A stretch of 64,000 nt of DNA from CALGKJ01 sp049322695 (GCA_049322695.1 JBMORW010000040.1:1-64000); one strand, 5' to 3'. Counted from the first letter of the stretch, positions 43,022 to 52,622 are shown. Made by a program: numbers and translations. Notes: generated by a model from the letters alone, not told the origin.

Positions 43022-45691
43022 TTAACTCAAATTCATTGGAAGCTTTACTGTAAAAGAGGTTTTGCCCGGAGTGCTTTCAACCTCTATTTCACCCTGATGC
43101 TTATTAACTATTTTCTTGACTATCCCCAGCCCTAATCCGCTTCCTTCTCCCTGCCTTTTGGTTGTAAAGAAGGGAGTAAAGATTTTATCTTTAATATCCT
43201 CCGGGATTCCTATGCCTGTATCTGTTAATCTGACGGCAACATAATCCTCTTCCTGATATGCTGTTATTTCCAAGGTACCCTTGTAATCCATTGCCTGCAG
43301 TGAATTATGTACCAGATTGGTCCATACCTGGTTGAGCTCGTCTGGGAAGCATTTTATTTTCGGAAGCTTCTTATAGTTTCTTATAAGCTCTGTACCATGC
43401 TTTATATGATTATGATAAAGAGCCAGTACTGTTTCTATTCCTTCAATGATATCGGCCTCCACAGGAGTGTCTGAACGGTCAAAATGAGCATAGTTTTTAA
43501 GTGCATATAACATTTTTGAGGCTTTTTCCACAGCTATATCCATATTCCTGATGTTCCTCATTATACCAGACAGCTCATAGCAAACCTTCATAATAAACTG
43601 ACACTTTGAGTGAGTAAAAAGAGGAAGATATTTTTCCAGTCCGTTATATATTCCTATATCAACCAGGGTGTCTGCTATGGTATCACTTCCCTCTATATTC
43701 CATTCCTGCAGCTGCTCATTAAGTTTCTTCTTGAGGCGGCGTTCATCCTTGGATGATATTGTCACATCCTTTTCCATGGAACCCTGAATCATACTGAAAA
43801 ATAATTGCTGCATCTCTTTATCCAGCATGCTGAAAAGCTCCGGCAGCTTCTCTCCAATGGTATGATGCATATACTCGGATATATTGTTTATGGATGCCTG
43901 AATAGCACCCAAAGGGGTATTTATCTCATGGGCTATACCGGATATTAACTGACCCAGGGCTGCCATTTTTTCTGATTGTATAAGGTATTCCTGAGTTTCT
44001 CTGAGATGATTCAGAGTTTTTTTCAGTTCCTCAGTTTTCTGTGAGTTGGTTATAGCAATGGTTATGTAAGAAGCAAGAGCCTTCAGAGTATTAAGATTGT
44101 GCTCTGTGTAAGCATTTGTTTTATAGCTTTGCACTGTAATGGCACCAATTGCTTTATCGCCAAAGATCAGCGGGTAATAAATAAGCGAGTTAGCAGGTTT
44201 GCTTTCCGCATCACTTTCATCGTCCTCGGGCAATAGCTGACCTGCATCATCGGACAAATCATTATAAAACACCTCTTGCTTTGTTCTGATGCATTTTGCT
44301 GCAAAGCTGCCTTCATCAAATACAGAGGCTTTAAAAAGCGGAAGTCTCTTTGAGTTCTCAATAAATATCTTATACTCAACCTCTTGATTTTCTTCATCAT
44401 ACAGTCCCAAACCAAATACAGTAGCATCCATGAGAGTGTTCATACTTTGATATATGGTATTCATTATGGTTTCCAGGTCAAGGGAGGAGGTTATCTTCTG
44501 TCCTATTTCACTTATTACAGCTATATTATTATAGGACTCCTCAAGTTCCTTTGCTTTTCTCTGTATTTCTTCGGTTTTGGCTTTAAGCTCAACGTTTTTC
44601 AGCTTATAAATTTCAGCATCCTTTTTTGCCTGCTGCAGCTTTGAATCTGCCGAAAGGGCACTTATCTTGGTTTCAAGCTCGTTGGATACTATTCTATTGC
44701 TCAACTCAATGTATTTCTTATAATGCTTTACAGAGTTTTCATAGTTTTTGATTTTCTCATAGGCGGCAGCCATATTCCTGTGGATATTCCACTGCAGGAA
44801 CTCTGCGTTTATATCTTCTGACAGCTTAAGCGCAGCGGTGAGGCTCTCAACTGCCCTGTCATAGTCCTCCTGCAAGAGGTACAGGCTTCCAAGCTCACCC
44901 AATATTTCTGCATGCCCAAACTTATTATTTGATTCAATTCTATAGGACATACTCAACTTCAAATTTTCAAGAGCTTTTTCAATATTATTTGCTTTTATAT
45001 TGACCTTGCCGAGAGTATGGTGGCAATAAGCCATTGAAATCTTATCGCCTGATTCCTTGGATATTTTCAATCCTTCGTGAGAATACTGCAGAGCCTTGTC
45101 CATCTCACCCAGCTTAAGATAACATTCTCCGATGCTGCTCAGTATAATGCCGTATATGGTGCTGTCTGTTTTTTTACAGTATTCCACAGCCTCAAAATAG
45201 TATTTTAACGCTTCATCATATTTATTGATTATATCCTTGTATATTTCTGCAATATTATTGAGGAAGAAAATAGCCATTGGGGCATTTTCCGCATCTCTAG
45301 CCAATGACAGGCCTTCCATGTATGCTTCTAATGCCTTATCCTTTCTGCCCAGCTTTCCGTTGGAGTAGCCTATACTGTTCAGAACCCTTATTTTGCCTTC
45401 AATATAATTGTTATCGTCAAATATCTTCTGAACCTTTTGATACCTTTTGAGTGCAGCTTCATGATTGTCGGCATAAGCCTCGTGTATTCCAAGTCCTAAG
45501 CTGCTTTCTGCATATCCTATTTCATAGGCTATTTCCGATGCCAAAGTATTGGCTTCACTAAAAAGCTCAAGAGAATGTGAACTGTCAAGCCTTCTTATAT
45601 CCCAGGCAAGTATATTCATAAGATCTATTCTGGATTTTTTGTCTGTTTCTATCTCAAGACGCTTTTTAAGCTCCTCAATGGTTCTATTCAT
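43022..45691 (-). CDS. TPR-GAF sensor histidine kinase
   Basis: The 889-residue protein has no membrane segment. Residues ~1-350 are TPR repeats ('DKALEAYMEGLSLAR' and others), ~370-400 a coiled coil, ~400-545 a GAF domain, and then the H-box 'SGIAHEINTPLGAIQASI' (phospho-His near 585). An unusual ~110-residue helical stretch separates the H-box from 'VEKASKMLYALKNYAHFD' and the ATPase domain ('DELNQVWTNLVHNSLQAM', 'DTGIGIPEDIKDKIF', 'GSGLGLGIVKKIV'). It should autophosphorylate in response to protein or ligand binding in the cytoplasm. It is co-transcribed with two response regulators upstream. Confidence 0.92.
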   Translation of the reverse strand: MNRTIEELKKRLEIETDKKSRIDLMNILAWDIRRLDSSHSLELFSEANTLASEIAYEIGYAESSLGLGIHEAYADNHEAALKRYQKVQKIFDDNNYIEGKIRVLNSIGYSNGKLGRKDKALEAYMEGLSLARDAENAPMAIFFLNNIAEIYKDIINKYDEALKYYFEAVEYCKKTDSTIYGIILSSIGECYLKLGEMDKALQYSHEGLKISKESGDKISMAYCHHTLGKVNIKANNIEKALENLKLSMSYRIESNNKFGHAEILGELGSLYLLQEDYDRAVESLTAALKLSEDINAEFLQWNIHRNMAAAYEKIKNYENSVKHYKKYIELSNRIVSNELETKISALSADSKLQQAKKDAEIYKLKNVELKAKTEEIQRKAKELEESYNNIAVISEIGQKITSSLDLETIMNTIYQSMNTLMDATVFGLGLYDEENQEVEYKIFIENSKRLPLFKASVFDEGSFAAKCIRTKQEVFYNDLSDDAGQLLPEDDESDAESKPANSLIYYPLIFGDKAIGAITVQSYKTNAYTEHNLNTLKALASYITIAITNSQKTEELKKTLNHLRETQEYLIQSEKMAALGQLISGIAHEINTPLGAIQASINNISEYMHHTIGEKLPELFSMLDKEMQQLFFSMIQGSMEKDVTISSKDERRLKKKLNEQLQEWNIEGSDTIADTLVDIGIYNGLEKYLPLFTHSKCQFIMKVCYELSGIMRNIRNMDIAVEKASKMLYALKNYAHFDRSDTPVEADIIEGIETVLALYHNHIKHGTELIRNYKKLPKIKCFPDELNQVWTNLVHNSLQAMDYKGTLEITAYQEEDYVAVRLTDTGIGIPEDIKDKIFTPFFTTKRQGEGSGLGLGIVKKIVNKHQGEIEVESTPGKTSFTVKLPMNLS

Positions 45692-47036
45692 AAATTTTCT
45701 CCTTTACTATAATCTCGAACACATCCTTATCAAGATTTCCGGAGTTAACTTCTGACTCGATTATTGCGAGAGCCTCTTCTGTGGTTTTTTCATTTCTGTA
45801 AGGCCTGTCAGGAGAGGTTAAGGCTTCGTATACATCCAGAATGGCAAGTATTCTTGCCTGCACTGATATCTCTTCGCTCTTTAATCCTCTGTAATAACCG
45901 GTGCCGTTAAGCCGCTCATGGTGACTGGAGGCTATTTCAGGCACATTCTTTAGTCCCTCAGGCCATGGAATCCTTTTTAAAATATTATAAGTAAATTCTG
46001 CATGGGAATTTATTATTTCTCTTTCCTCTTTGGTCAGGGTTCCTCTTTTAATTGTAAGGTTTTCCACCTCATATTCATCCAGAAGATTTTTCTCCAGACC
46101 GTCAATGTCTGTGAATTTAAGCATGGATATGTATTTAATGGTTTGTATTTCATCCTCGCTTAAATGCTCCTTGCTGCTTATATCAAATATAAGCCTTATA
46201 TAATCAGGAATATCCTCAAAAAGCTTCTGTTCAATATCGGTCAGGGAACGTTCAGAGGCCCTGTCCTTTAAAAATGAACGATACCATATAAGCTTATATT
46301 TAATAGCCATTTGCCTGTCTATGGATATTCTTTGCTCCTTTAAGAGTACCTGCTCTCTGACACCTATTTTCCCGATATCATGCAAAAGTGCAGCGTAATA
46401 CAGCTCTTTTATTTCACTGTCAGTAAACGTGAAATCCTTAAATCTTCCGTACTCGGTCCTGTTGATAGCCTCAGCAGTTCTGACTGCATAAAGAGCCATT
46501 CTTCTGGAATGACCTGCAGTAGTTGTATCTCTAGTATCCAGGGTAGCCCCCATGGTTTCAACGAAGGATTCTGTCCAGGATTTGAGCTCATCGTTTTGCT
46601 TTTGCAGTTCTTCATTTTGCTCTTCTATTTTCCTGTCCTTTTCATAGCTTTTTACAGCCTCTGAGACGGCAAGAATCAAGTCCTCTATTTCCCAAGGCTT
46701 TGATATATATCTGTATAGATTAGCATTGTTGATAATATTCTGTATGCCGTCCAGAGTAGCCTGTCCTGTCAAAAGAATTTTCATTATTTCGGGGTGAAGC
46801 TGGTGTATTTTCTTAAGCAGCTCATCACCCTTCATACCAGGCATAATATAGTCAGAGATGACCAAAGGAACGAGGACATCCTCCTTATAAAGCTCATCAA
46901 GTATTTCCAGTGCATCCTCGCCATTTTCGGCAATCTCTATGCTGAATTTTGAGCCGATTCTGCCCTTTAGCTGCTCTTTCAAGCTGTTAAGAACAATCTT
47001 CTCATCATCTACACACAATATAGACAGCTTTTTCAT
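45684..47036 (-). CDS. Response regulator with HD-GYP domain
   Basis: The 450-residue protein has a receiver domain (1-125; Asp in 'VISDYIMPGMKGDEL', Thr in 'LLTGQ', Lys in 'SKPW') and an HD-GYP phosphodiesterase domain (~165-445). Key residues are seen: 'TTAGHSRRMA', 'LLHDIGKIGV', 'NSHAEFTYNIL', 'SSHHERLNGTGYYRGL' (GYY for GYP) and 'LDVYEALTSPDRPYR'. HD-GYP domains cut cyclic-di-GMP, so the histidine kinase should control c-di-GMP level. The metal residues are intact; the GYP Pro change is seen in some active relatives. It overlaps the kinase gene by 8 bases. Confidence 0.92.
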   Translation of the reverse strand: MKKLSILCVDDEKIVLNSLKEQLKGRIGSKFSIEIAENGEDALEILDELYKEDVLVPLVISDYIMPGMKGDELLKKIHQLHPEIMKILLTGQATLDGIQNIINNANLYRYISKPWEIEDLILAVSEAVKSYEKDRKIEEQNEELQKQNDELKSWTESFVETMGATLDTRDTTTAGHSRRMALYAVRTAEAINRTEYGRFKDFTFTDSEIKELYYAALLHDIGKIGVREQVLLKEQRISIDRQMAIKYKLIWYRSFLKDRASERSLTDIEQKLFEDIPDYIRLIFDISSKEHLSEDEIQTIKYISMLKFTDIDGLEKNLLDEYEVENLTIKRGTLTKEEREIINSHAEFTYNILKRIPWPEGLKNVPEIASSHHERLNGTGYYRGLKSEEISVQARILAILDVYEALTSPDRPYRNEKTTEEALAIIESEVNSGNLDKDVFEIIVKEKIYE

Positions 47037-47434
47037 TTTTCAGCCTCCTCTAATGCAGCCTCAAGCACCTGAAGAAGCTCTTCTTCCTTCCATGGTTTAT
47101 TGATGCAGTGGTATAAATTTGCATGGATGCGTGCATTATTAACAGCATTGGGATCAGCTTGTCCGGTAAGCATAAGCTTCACAATACCCGGATATTTCTG
47201 ATGTACTCTGATTAGAAACTCATCCCCCTTTATACCTGGCATAAGCCAATCAGAAACAATAATTACTATTTTGACGCCTTCTTCCTTCAGCTCTTCTATA
47301 ACCTCTATTGCTTCGTCGGCATCAGAAGCTATCTCGCACTTGTAGTCACTGCCAAAATGTCTTTTTATTTGTGATTTTAGGCTGTCAAGTATAATCTTTT
47401 CATCATCCACGCATAGTATGGCTTTTTGCTTCAT
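47033..47434 (-). CDS. CheY-like single-domain response regulator
   Basis: The 133-residue protein is a receiver only: 'ILCVDDEKIILDSL', phospho-Asp in 'VIIVSDWLMPG', Thr in 'LMLTGQ', Lys in 'INKPW'. It has no output, so it probably relays or competes for phosphate with the HD-GYP regulator, with which it shares close sequence ('HQKYPGI.KLMLTGQ' against 'HQLHPEIMKILLTGQ'), suggesting duplication. It is first in the operon and overlaps the next gene by 4 bases. Confidence 0.92.
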   Translation of the reverse strand: MKQKAILCVDDEKIILDSLKSQIKRHFGSDYKCEIASDADEAIEVIEELKEEGVKIVIIVSDWLMPGIKGDEFLIRVHQKYPGIVKLMLTGQADPNAVNNARIHANLYHCINKPWKEEELLQVLEAALEEAEK

Positions 47435-47757
47435 TTAAACTACCTCCAAAGCTATATGGATATAATTATGATTATAAAATATTGGTTGTATACATCAACT
47501 CAAATGATTAATGTTTAATACTTGCTGCATAATTATTAATTTTATGCTAACACATATTATACAAAATTTCTACAAAAACAGACTTTAATAACACTCATGA
47601 AAATAGCAAATAAATCCTTCTAAGTGTATCGATACGATTTGTAAAATTTAAAGACTTCCGGATAATTATATTGTGCAGATGTTTTTTACAGAGCTGGCCA
47701 AATGCTATAATACCATTGAGCTCAAAAATAAGATCTTATTCTAAGGATGTGAAAAAA
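47435..47757. other. Divergent intergenic region with two promoters
   Basis: Contains a minus-strand promoter (TTGATG 47498-47493, 16-base spacer, TATAAT 47476-47471) for the two-component operon. A plus-strand candidate (TTTACA 47685-47690, 15-base spacer, TATAAT 47706-47711) would serve pyridoxamine kinase. Nothing else recognisable is seen. Confidence 0.55.
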
Positions 47758-48630
47758 ATGGGATACAGACTGCCCAGAGCGGCTGCGATACATGATATGT
47801 CAGGTTTTGGGAGATGTTCTCTGACAGTTATTATTCCTGTGCTATCATCCATGGGAATACAGGTATGTCCTATACCGACTGCGGTGTTAAGTACTCACTC
47901 AGGCGGTTTTGGAAGCTTTACATTCAGCGATCTGACGGAAATAATATTGCCGTATGCCGAACACTGGAGAAGCTTGGAGCTGGAATTTGACTACATTTAC
48001 AGCGGCTTTCTCGGCTCTGATAAACAGATAGATATAGTTGCAGCTATTGCAGATACTTTTACTTCAAAGGGAAATCCCATAGTGGTGGTTGACCCTGTAA
48101 TGGGTGATAATGGAAGACTCTATAAGACATATACCTCAGAAATGCAAATAAAAATGAAGCAGCTGATAAGGAAAGCGAATATAATAACTCCAAATCCAAC
48201 AGAAATGTATTATCTGCTTGATGAGCCATTTAGTGAAGGTCCTGTGGACTGCAAGCATATGAAAGCATTATTGAAAAGACTTTCTGATATGGGACCTGAG
48301 AAGGTAGTAGTTACAGGAGTGCTGGGTGAGGACGGATGGTGTAATATCTGCTATGACAGTATCACTGATGAATATTGGAGGGTGAAGTTCAAGCGTATTC
48401 CCGTTAATTATCCGGGCACAGGAGATATATTTACAAGTGTGCTTATAGGCGGAATGAGCATGGGAGACAGCCTGCCGGAAGCAATAGCAAGGGCAACCGG
48501 GTTTTTATCCCTGGCGGTAGGCTTTACATATGAGCATAAAACTCCCGAAAGAGAAGGGGTAATGCTGGAGGTACTGCTTGCAAGGCTTAATGAAAAGCCT
48601 GAAGGTTTCACCTATGAGGTATTGAAATAG
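47758..48630 (+). CDS. Pyridoxamine/pyridoxine kinase (PdxY/PdxK-like)
   Basis: The 290-residue protein is a ribokinase-fold B6 kinase: 'AAIHDMSGFGRCSLTVIIPVL' at the N terminus, 'PTAVLSTHSGGFG', 'VVDPVMGDNGRLYKTY', 'NIITPNPTEMYYLL' and the catalytic 'VNYPGTGDIFTSVLIGG'. It phosphorylates pyridoxal, pyridoxine or pyridoxamine with ATP. ATG 47758 is used because the 29 residues before it have no matching homology and lack a ribosome site; AAGGATG lies ~10 bases upstream. The next gene is an ECF transporter S component, so a B6 salvage pair is likely. Confidence 0.92.
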   Translation: MGYRLPRAAAIHDMSGFGRCSLTVIIPVLSSMGIQVCPIPTAVLSTHSGGFGSFTFSDLTEIILPYAEHWRSLELEFDYIYSGFLGSDKQIDIVAAIADTFTSKGNPIVVVDPVMGDNGRLYKTYTSEMQIKMKQLIRKANIITPNPTEMYYLLDEPFSEGPVDCKHMKALLKRLSDMGPEKVVVTGVLGEDGWCNICYDSITDEYWRVKFKRIPVNYPGTGDIFTSVLIGGMSMGDSLPEAIARATGFLSLAVGFTYEHKTPEREGVMLEVLLARLNEKPEGFTYEVLK

Positions 48631-48687
48631 TCCCGACTTAATAATCATATATAAGATTAATAAATTAGTTATGAAAGGATGATTATG

Positions 48688-49212
48688 ATGAACAATACAA
48701 AAAGCTTCTCAATTAAGGATATAGTAATGATTGGCATGATGGCGGCCATATTAATTATAGCAACAACTATAAAGATACCATACGGAAATGGTGCAATGGT
48801 GCATTTGGGTACTGCAGCATTGTTCACAATAGCTATAGTATTTGGAGGGAAATATGCCGGTCTGTCGGGAGCAATAGGAACTGCCTTGTTTGATATGGTA
48901 ATGGGCTTTTCACCATATACACTGTGGTCCTTCTTCATAAAGGGTATTGCAGGGTTTATTGTTGGCATTATAGCTCATTCCGGAGAGGCAAAGGGAAATA
49001 AAATAGTAAGAAATGTATTGGCTTGCTTCGCGGGAGCTGCTTGGACACTATTCGGATATATTGTGGCATGGACTGTAGTTATCGGTAAACTTGAGGCCGC
49101 AGTACTCAATATACCAAGCTCCCTAATAACCTCAGGAGTAGGCTTTGTAATTGCGATTCCCCTTTCTGCAGCGCTAAGAGCTGCTTTATCAAAGACAGAG
49201 CTGCTGAAATAA
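48688..49212 (+). CDS. ECF transporter S component, probably for vitamin B6
   Basis: This 174-residue protein has five or six hydrophobic segments and the S-component pattern 'IVMIGMMAAILIIATTIKIP', 'MVHLGTAALFTIAIVFGGKYAGLSGAIG', 'WSFFIKGIAGFIVG'. S components bind one vitamin and use a shared ATPase and T subunit, which are not in this window. The position directly after pyridoxamine kinase suggests a PdxU-like role. ATG 48688 is 8 bases after AAAGGA; ATG 48685 or 48679 are possible. Confidence 0.8.
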   Translation: MNNTKSFSIKDIVMIGMMAAILIIATTIKIPYGNGAMVHLGTAALFTIAIVFGGKYAGLSGAIGTALFDMVMGFSPYTLWSFFIKGIAGFIVGIIAHSGEAKGNKIVRNVLACFAGAAWTLFGYIVAWTVVIGKLEAAVLNIPSSLITSGVGFVIAIPLSAALRAALSKTELLK

Positions 49213-49234
49213 AATTAATGTATAATTATTACTT

Positions 49235-49296
49235 TCAGGCGGCAACATCATATTATATGCAGACTGCATGTATGATTGTTGCTGCCTGATTTTTTT
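49235..49296 (+). terminator. Long terminator after the S component
   Basis: TCAGGCGGCAACATCAT pairs with ATGATTGTTGCTGCCTGA (two mismatches) around an inner stem, followed by TTTTTTT. Confidence 0.85.
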
Positions 49297-49462
49297 GCTG
49301 AAAAGAAAAAACATATATTCAGACATTGACAGTTGTGTTAAAATATTTATGTCTGTATTTATATGCGGGACAAAAATGTACTTACGTAAGCAATAAATTG
49401 TCCCTCCTGTTTGTTCAAATACTGTATAGTCAAAACTAATATAATATAACGGAGTGATTTAA

Positions 49463-51040
49463 ATGGAAAAAAGACCTGTTGTTTTAATAGTAATGGATGG
49501 TATAGGCTTAAATGAAAGCGATTTTGGAAATGCTGTAAAGGCTGCCAATACCCCGACTCTGGATATGCTTATGAGCAAGTATCCCAATATATCAATAAAG
49601 GCACATGGCACTGCAGTAGGATTGCCATCTGATGACGATATGGGGAATTCAGAGGTGGGTCACAATGCTTTAGGCTGCGGCCAGGTATACAGCCAGGGTG
49701 CAAAGCTGGTAAATGAGTCCATAGCAAGCGGTAAAATGTTCAGCTCTGAGATATGGAACAAGGTAGTGAGAAATTGCACAGATAACAAATCAGCACTGCA
49801 CTTCATCGGCTTATTATCTGACGGAAATGTTCATTCCAATATTGAGCATCTTAAAGCAATGATTATAAGAGCAAAAGAAGATGGAGTCAAAAGGGTCCGT
49901 GTACATGCTTTACTTGACGGGCGTGACGTATTTGCAACCTCTGCATTGGAGTATGTAGATTACATTGAAAAGCTTTTTAAAGAAATAAACGACGAAGGCT
50001 TCGATGGCAGAATCGCCAGCGGCGGCGGTAGAATGGTAATTACAATGGACCGCTATGAAGCAAATTGGGATATGGTGAAAAAGGGCTGGGATACCCACGT
50101 AAGAGGCGTAGGCAGGCAGTTCGTATCTGCAACTGAAGCCATTTGCACCTTCAGAGATGAAATACAGGGAGTAATAGATCAGGATTTGCCGTCATTTGTG
50201 GTAGCTGAAAACGGAAAACCCGTAGGCACAATCAACGATAAGGACAGTGTAGTGCTTTTTAACTTCAGAGGAGACAGAGCCATTGAAATTAGCATGGCAT
50301 TTGATTATGACGATTTTGACAAGTTTGACCGAGTAAAGCGTCCTGATGTAGTATACTGTGGTATGCTCCAGTATGATGGTGATCTTAAGCTTCCAAGGAA
50401 CTTCCTGGTTGCTCCGCCGGAAATCAGGAATACACTGTCAGAGCAGCTTATAAAAAACGGCATAATGCAGTATGCAGTGTCGGAAACCCAGAAATACGGA
50501 CATGTAACATATTTCTGGAATGGAAACAAAAGCGGAAAATTTGATGCTGCTTTAGAAACTTTTGAAGAGATTCCATCTGACAGAGTATCCTTTGATGAGC
50601 GTCCATGGATGAAGGCGGCGGAAGTAACAGATAAGCTTATAGAAGCATTGAAATCCGGCAAATATCAATTTTTAAGGGCCAATTATCCAAATGGTGACAT
50701 GGTCGGTCACACAGGAAGCTTCAATGCAGCTAAAATAGCAGTTGAGACTGTTGACCTTTGTCTGACAAGGGTACTTAAGACTATAGATGAGATGAACGCT
50801 ATATTGGTTGTTACAGCTGACCATGGAAATGCTGACGAAATGCTGGAAAAGGCAAAGGGCGGTGTAGCGAAGGCAAAAACAAGCCATACATTGAACCCAG
50901 TACCGTTTATAATATATGACAAGCATCACAGACATGAGCTCAGGGAAGGCAGCTTCGGGTTGGCAAATGTTGCAGCTACTGTAGCAGAGCTGCTGGATAT
51001 AGAAAAACATGATAAGTGGGAGCCAAGCATGCTGGCTTAA
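49463..51040 (+). CDS. gpmI: 2,3-bisphosphoglycerate-independent phosphoglycerate mutase
   Basis: The 525-residue enzyme interconverts 3- and 2-phosphoglycerate in glycolysis with two Mn ions. Seen: the metal Asp in 'VLIVMDGIGLNESDFGNAV', the phospho-Ser in 'DDDMGNSEVGHNALG', 'VHALLDGRDVFATSALEYV', 'GRMVITMDRYEANWDM', 'NFRGDRAIEISMAF', 'NYPNGDMVGHTG' and 'VVTADHGNADEM'. The length and motifs are standard. It stands alone here, unlike the common gap-pgk-tpi-gpmI-eno cluster. ATG follows a weak ACGGAGTG. Confidence 0.97.
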   Translation: MEKRPVVLIVMDGIGLNESDFGNAVKAANTPTLDMLMSKYPNISIKAHGTAVGLPSDDDMGNSEVGHNALGCGQVYSQGAKLVNESIASGKMFSSEIWNKVVRNCTDNKSALHFIGLLSDGNVHSNIEHLKAMIIRAKEDGVKRVRVHALLDGRDVFATSALEYVDYIEKLFKEINDEGFDGRIASGGGRMVITMDRYEANWDMVKKGWDTHVRGVGRQFVSATEAICTFRDEIQGVIDQDLPSFVVAENGKPVGTINDKDSVVLFNFRGDRAIEISMAFDYDDFDKFDRVKRPDVVYCGMLQYDGDLKLPRNFLVAPPEIRNTLSEQLIKNGIMQYAVSETQKYGHVTYFWNGNKSGKFDAALETFEEIPSDRVSFDERPWMKAAEVTDKLIEALKSGKYQFLRANYPNGDMVGHTGSFNAAKIAVETVDLCLTRVLKTIDEMNAILVVTADHGNADEMLEKAKGGVAKAKTSHTLNPVPFIIYDKHHRHELREGSFGLANVAATVAELLDIEKHDKWEPSMLA

Positions 51041-51118
51041 GTACAAAGGCGGCTGGAGCCGCTTTGTCGCACATGTGTCTTTTCTGAAAAGAAATTCTGG
51101 CATGTGCAGTTAAATAAA

Positions 51119-51143
51119 AAACCTTCCGGAAGGAAGGTTTTTT
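51119..51143 (+). terminator. Terminator of gpmI
   Basis: AAACCTTCC pairs with GGAAGGTTT around GGAA and continues into TTTTTAT. A second GC-rich hairpin (GCGGCTGGAGCCGC) lies at 51048-51061. Confidence 0.85.
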
Positions 51144-51171
51144 ATATTATGATAAAATTATTAATGTAGTG

Positions 51172-51201
51172 TTTACAATAGTGTGTGACATACAGTATAA
51201 T
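51172..51201 (+). promoter_or_regulatory. Promoter of the PadR/HAAS pair
   Basis: TTTACA (51172-51177), 18-base spacer, TATAAT (51196-51201). ATGT (51164) and ACAT (51188) flank the -35 region, and TAGTGT occurs twice, which could serve PadR binding. Confidence 0.55.
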
Positions 51202-51220
51202 AATAACAAGAGGTGATATT

Positions 51221-51568
51221 GTGATTCATAAAGAGAATGATGAATTGTTCGACAGTCTGCTGCTTGAGCTAAGGCGTGGAACCATTGTACTTAGTGTTAT
51301 GAGTCTGCTTAATACATCACAGTATGGTTATTCACTGGTAGTTTTACTTGAAGAGAAAGGAATTCCTGTGGATGCCGGGACATTATATCCACTTTTGAGG
51401 AGGCTTGAAAAACAGAATCTATTGGAAAGCAGCTGGGATACAGAGGCTTCCAAACCAAGAAAGTATTACGTTCTCAGTGAATATGGACGAGAAATATATG
51501 AGAGGCTCAGCAAAAGCTGGTTTGAGATGGCCAGAAATATGGAAAATCTTTTAAAAGGTAAGGAGTGA
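51221..51568 (+). CDS. PadR family regulator
   Basis: The 115-residue protein is a PadR winged helix: 'LLLELRRGTIVLSVMSLL', 'QYGYSLVVLLEEKGIPVDAGTLYPLLRRLEKQ', 'KPRKYYVLSEYGREIYERL'. It has only a short C-terminal helix, as in the small PadR-s2 type. GTG 51221 follows AAGAGGTG; the longer frame from 51185 has no site. It is followed 7 bases later by an HAAS-domain membrane protein, a pairing common in Clostridia in which both sit in one unit. Confidence 0.9.
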   Translation: MIHKENDELFDSLLLELRRGTIVLSVMSLLNTSQYGYSLVVLLEEKGIPVDAGTLYPLLRRLEKQNLLESSWDTEASKPRKYYVLSEYGREIYERLSKSWFEMARNMENLLKGKE

Positions 51569-51575
51569 GACGTTT

Positions 51576-52559
51576 ATGGATTTAATAGAAAGATATGTTT
51601 ATGCAGTGGTTAAAAGCTTGCCTGAAAAGCAAAGAGAAGATATTAAAGTTGAGTTGAAGGCACTGATTGATGAGATGATAGATGTGGATAAGGAATCAGA
51701 ATCATATGATGAAAAAGTGACAAAGGTACTTCTGGAACTGGGAGACCCGGAGATACTGGCAGATAATTACAGAGGCTCTATGAGATATCTTATAGGACCA
51801 AAATATTATGATAAATATCTGCTAGTATTGCAGATAGTGCTTGGGGCTGTATTTGCCGGAGTTTCCATAGCATTTTTGGTAGGGGGATTTTTTTCAGCCG
51901 ATAAGTCTGTTGCAGGAATAATATCAAGCTATATCAGCAATATATTTTATGCGCTGCTTCAGGCTTTTGCATGGACTACTCTGGGATTTGTCATTGCTGA
52001 GAGAAACACTATATACGATAAAAAGGACTTGCATAATAAAAGCACATGGGATTTATCCCAGCTCCCTTATATTCCCAGTGAAAAGGCAACTATACCTTTT
52101 CATGAGCCAATTGTGTCAATTGTTTTTACTACAGTGTTTTTTGCATTGCTGCTTTATGTACCGGAAGCTTTTGCTGTATATTCTAAGTCCATACCAATAC
52201 CGGTTTTTAACATAGAAGTCATCCAGAGCTTGCGAGTGCTTCTGGCATGCATACTAATAGTGAGCATTTTCAGGGATGTACTGAAGCTTTATTTCAGAAG
52301 ATGGAATCTAAAGCTTTCGGCTATGATTGCTGCATTGGATATAATATCTCTGGCTTTAATCGTTTCAATATTTGCAAATAATCATTTTTGGAATCAGAGC
52401 TTTGCATCTCAGGTATCTAAATATATGAATCTGACATCTGATTTTATTGCTGCTTGGGCACATATAAAGAATTGGATTGTTGCTGTAATCATATTGATTG
52501 GCATAATTGATATTGCTGTCACGTTATATAAAGGATTCAAATATAACAAAGTGAAATAG
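51576..52559 (+). CDS. HAAS-domain membrane protein
   Basis: The 327-residue protein has an N-terminal cytoplasmic helical region of ~75 residues ('YVYAVVKSLPEKQREDIKVEL', then 'LLELGDPEILADNYR') that matches the HAAS/DUF1700-type signalling domain. About seven membrane segments follow. HAAS domains are found beside PadR regulators and are thought to link membrane state to transcription. No enzyme motif is seen. It begins 7 bases after the PadR stop and is surely co-transcribed. Confidence 0.8.
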   Translation: MDLIERYVYAVVKSLPEKQREDIKVELKALIDEMIDVDKESESYDEKVTKVLLELGDPEILADNYRGSMRYLIGPKYYDKYLLVLQIVLGAVFAGVSIAFLVGGFFSADKSVAGIISSYISNIFYALLQAFAWTTLGFVIAERNTIYDKKDLHNKSTWDLSQLPYIPSEKATIPFHEPIVSIVFTTVFFALLLYVPEAFAVYSKSIPIPVFNIEVIQSLRVLLACILIVSIFRDVLKLYFRRWNLKLSAMIAALDIISLALIVSIFANNHFWNQSFASQVSKYMNLTSDFIAAWAHIKNWIVAVIILIGIIDIAVTLYKGFKYNKVK

Positions 52560-52589
52560 AGTGACAGCTACAGCTGTCTTTCTATGAGT

Positions 52590-52622
52590 AAAATCCCTCG
52601 AAGAGTTAGTTCGAGGGATTTT
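52590..52622. terminator. Bidirectional terminator
   Basis: AAAATCCCTCGAA pairs with TTCGAGGGATTTT around GAGTTAG, between the HAAS gene and the convergent glycosylase gene. Confidence 0.88.

Noticed and set aside
49326..49353. TTGACA upstream of gpmI as a promoter
   Set aside because: No convincing -10 at 16-18 bases; the best match TATGTC is weak.
51048..51061. GC hairpin after gpmI as the main terminator
   Set aside because: It lacks a T run; the hairpin at 51119-51143 fits better.
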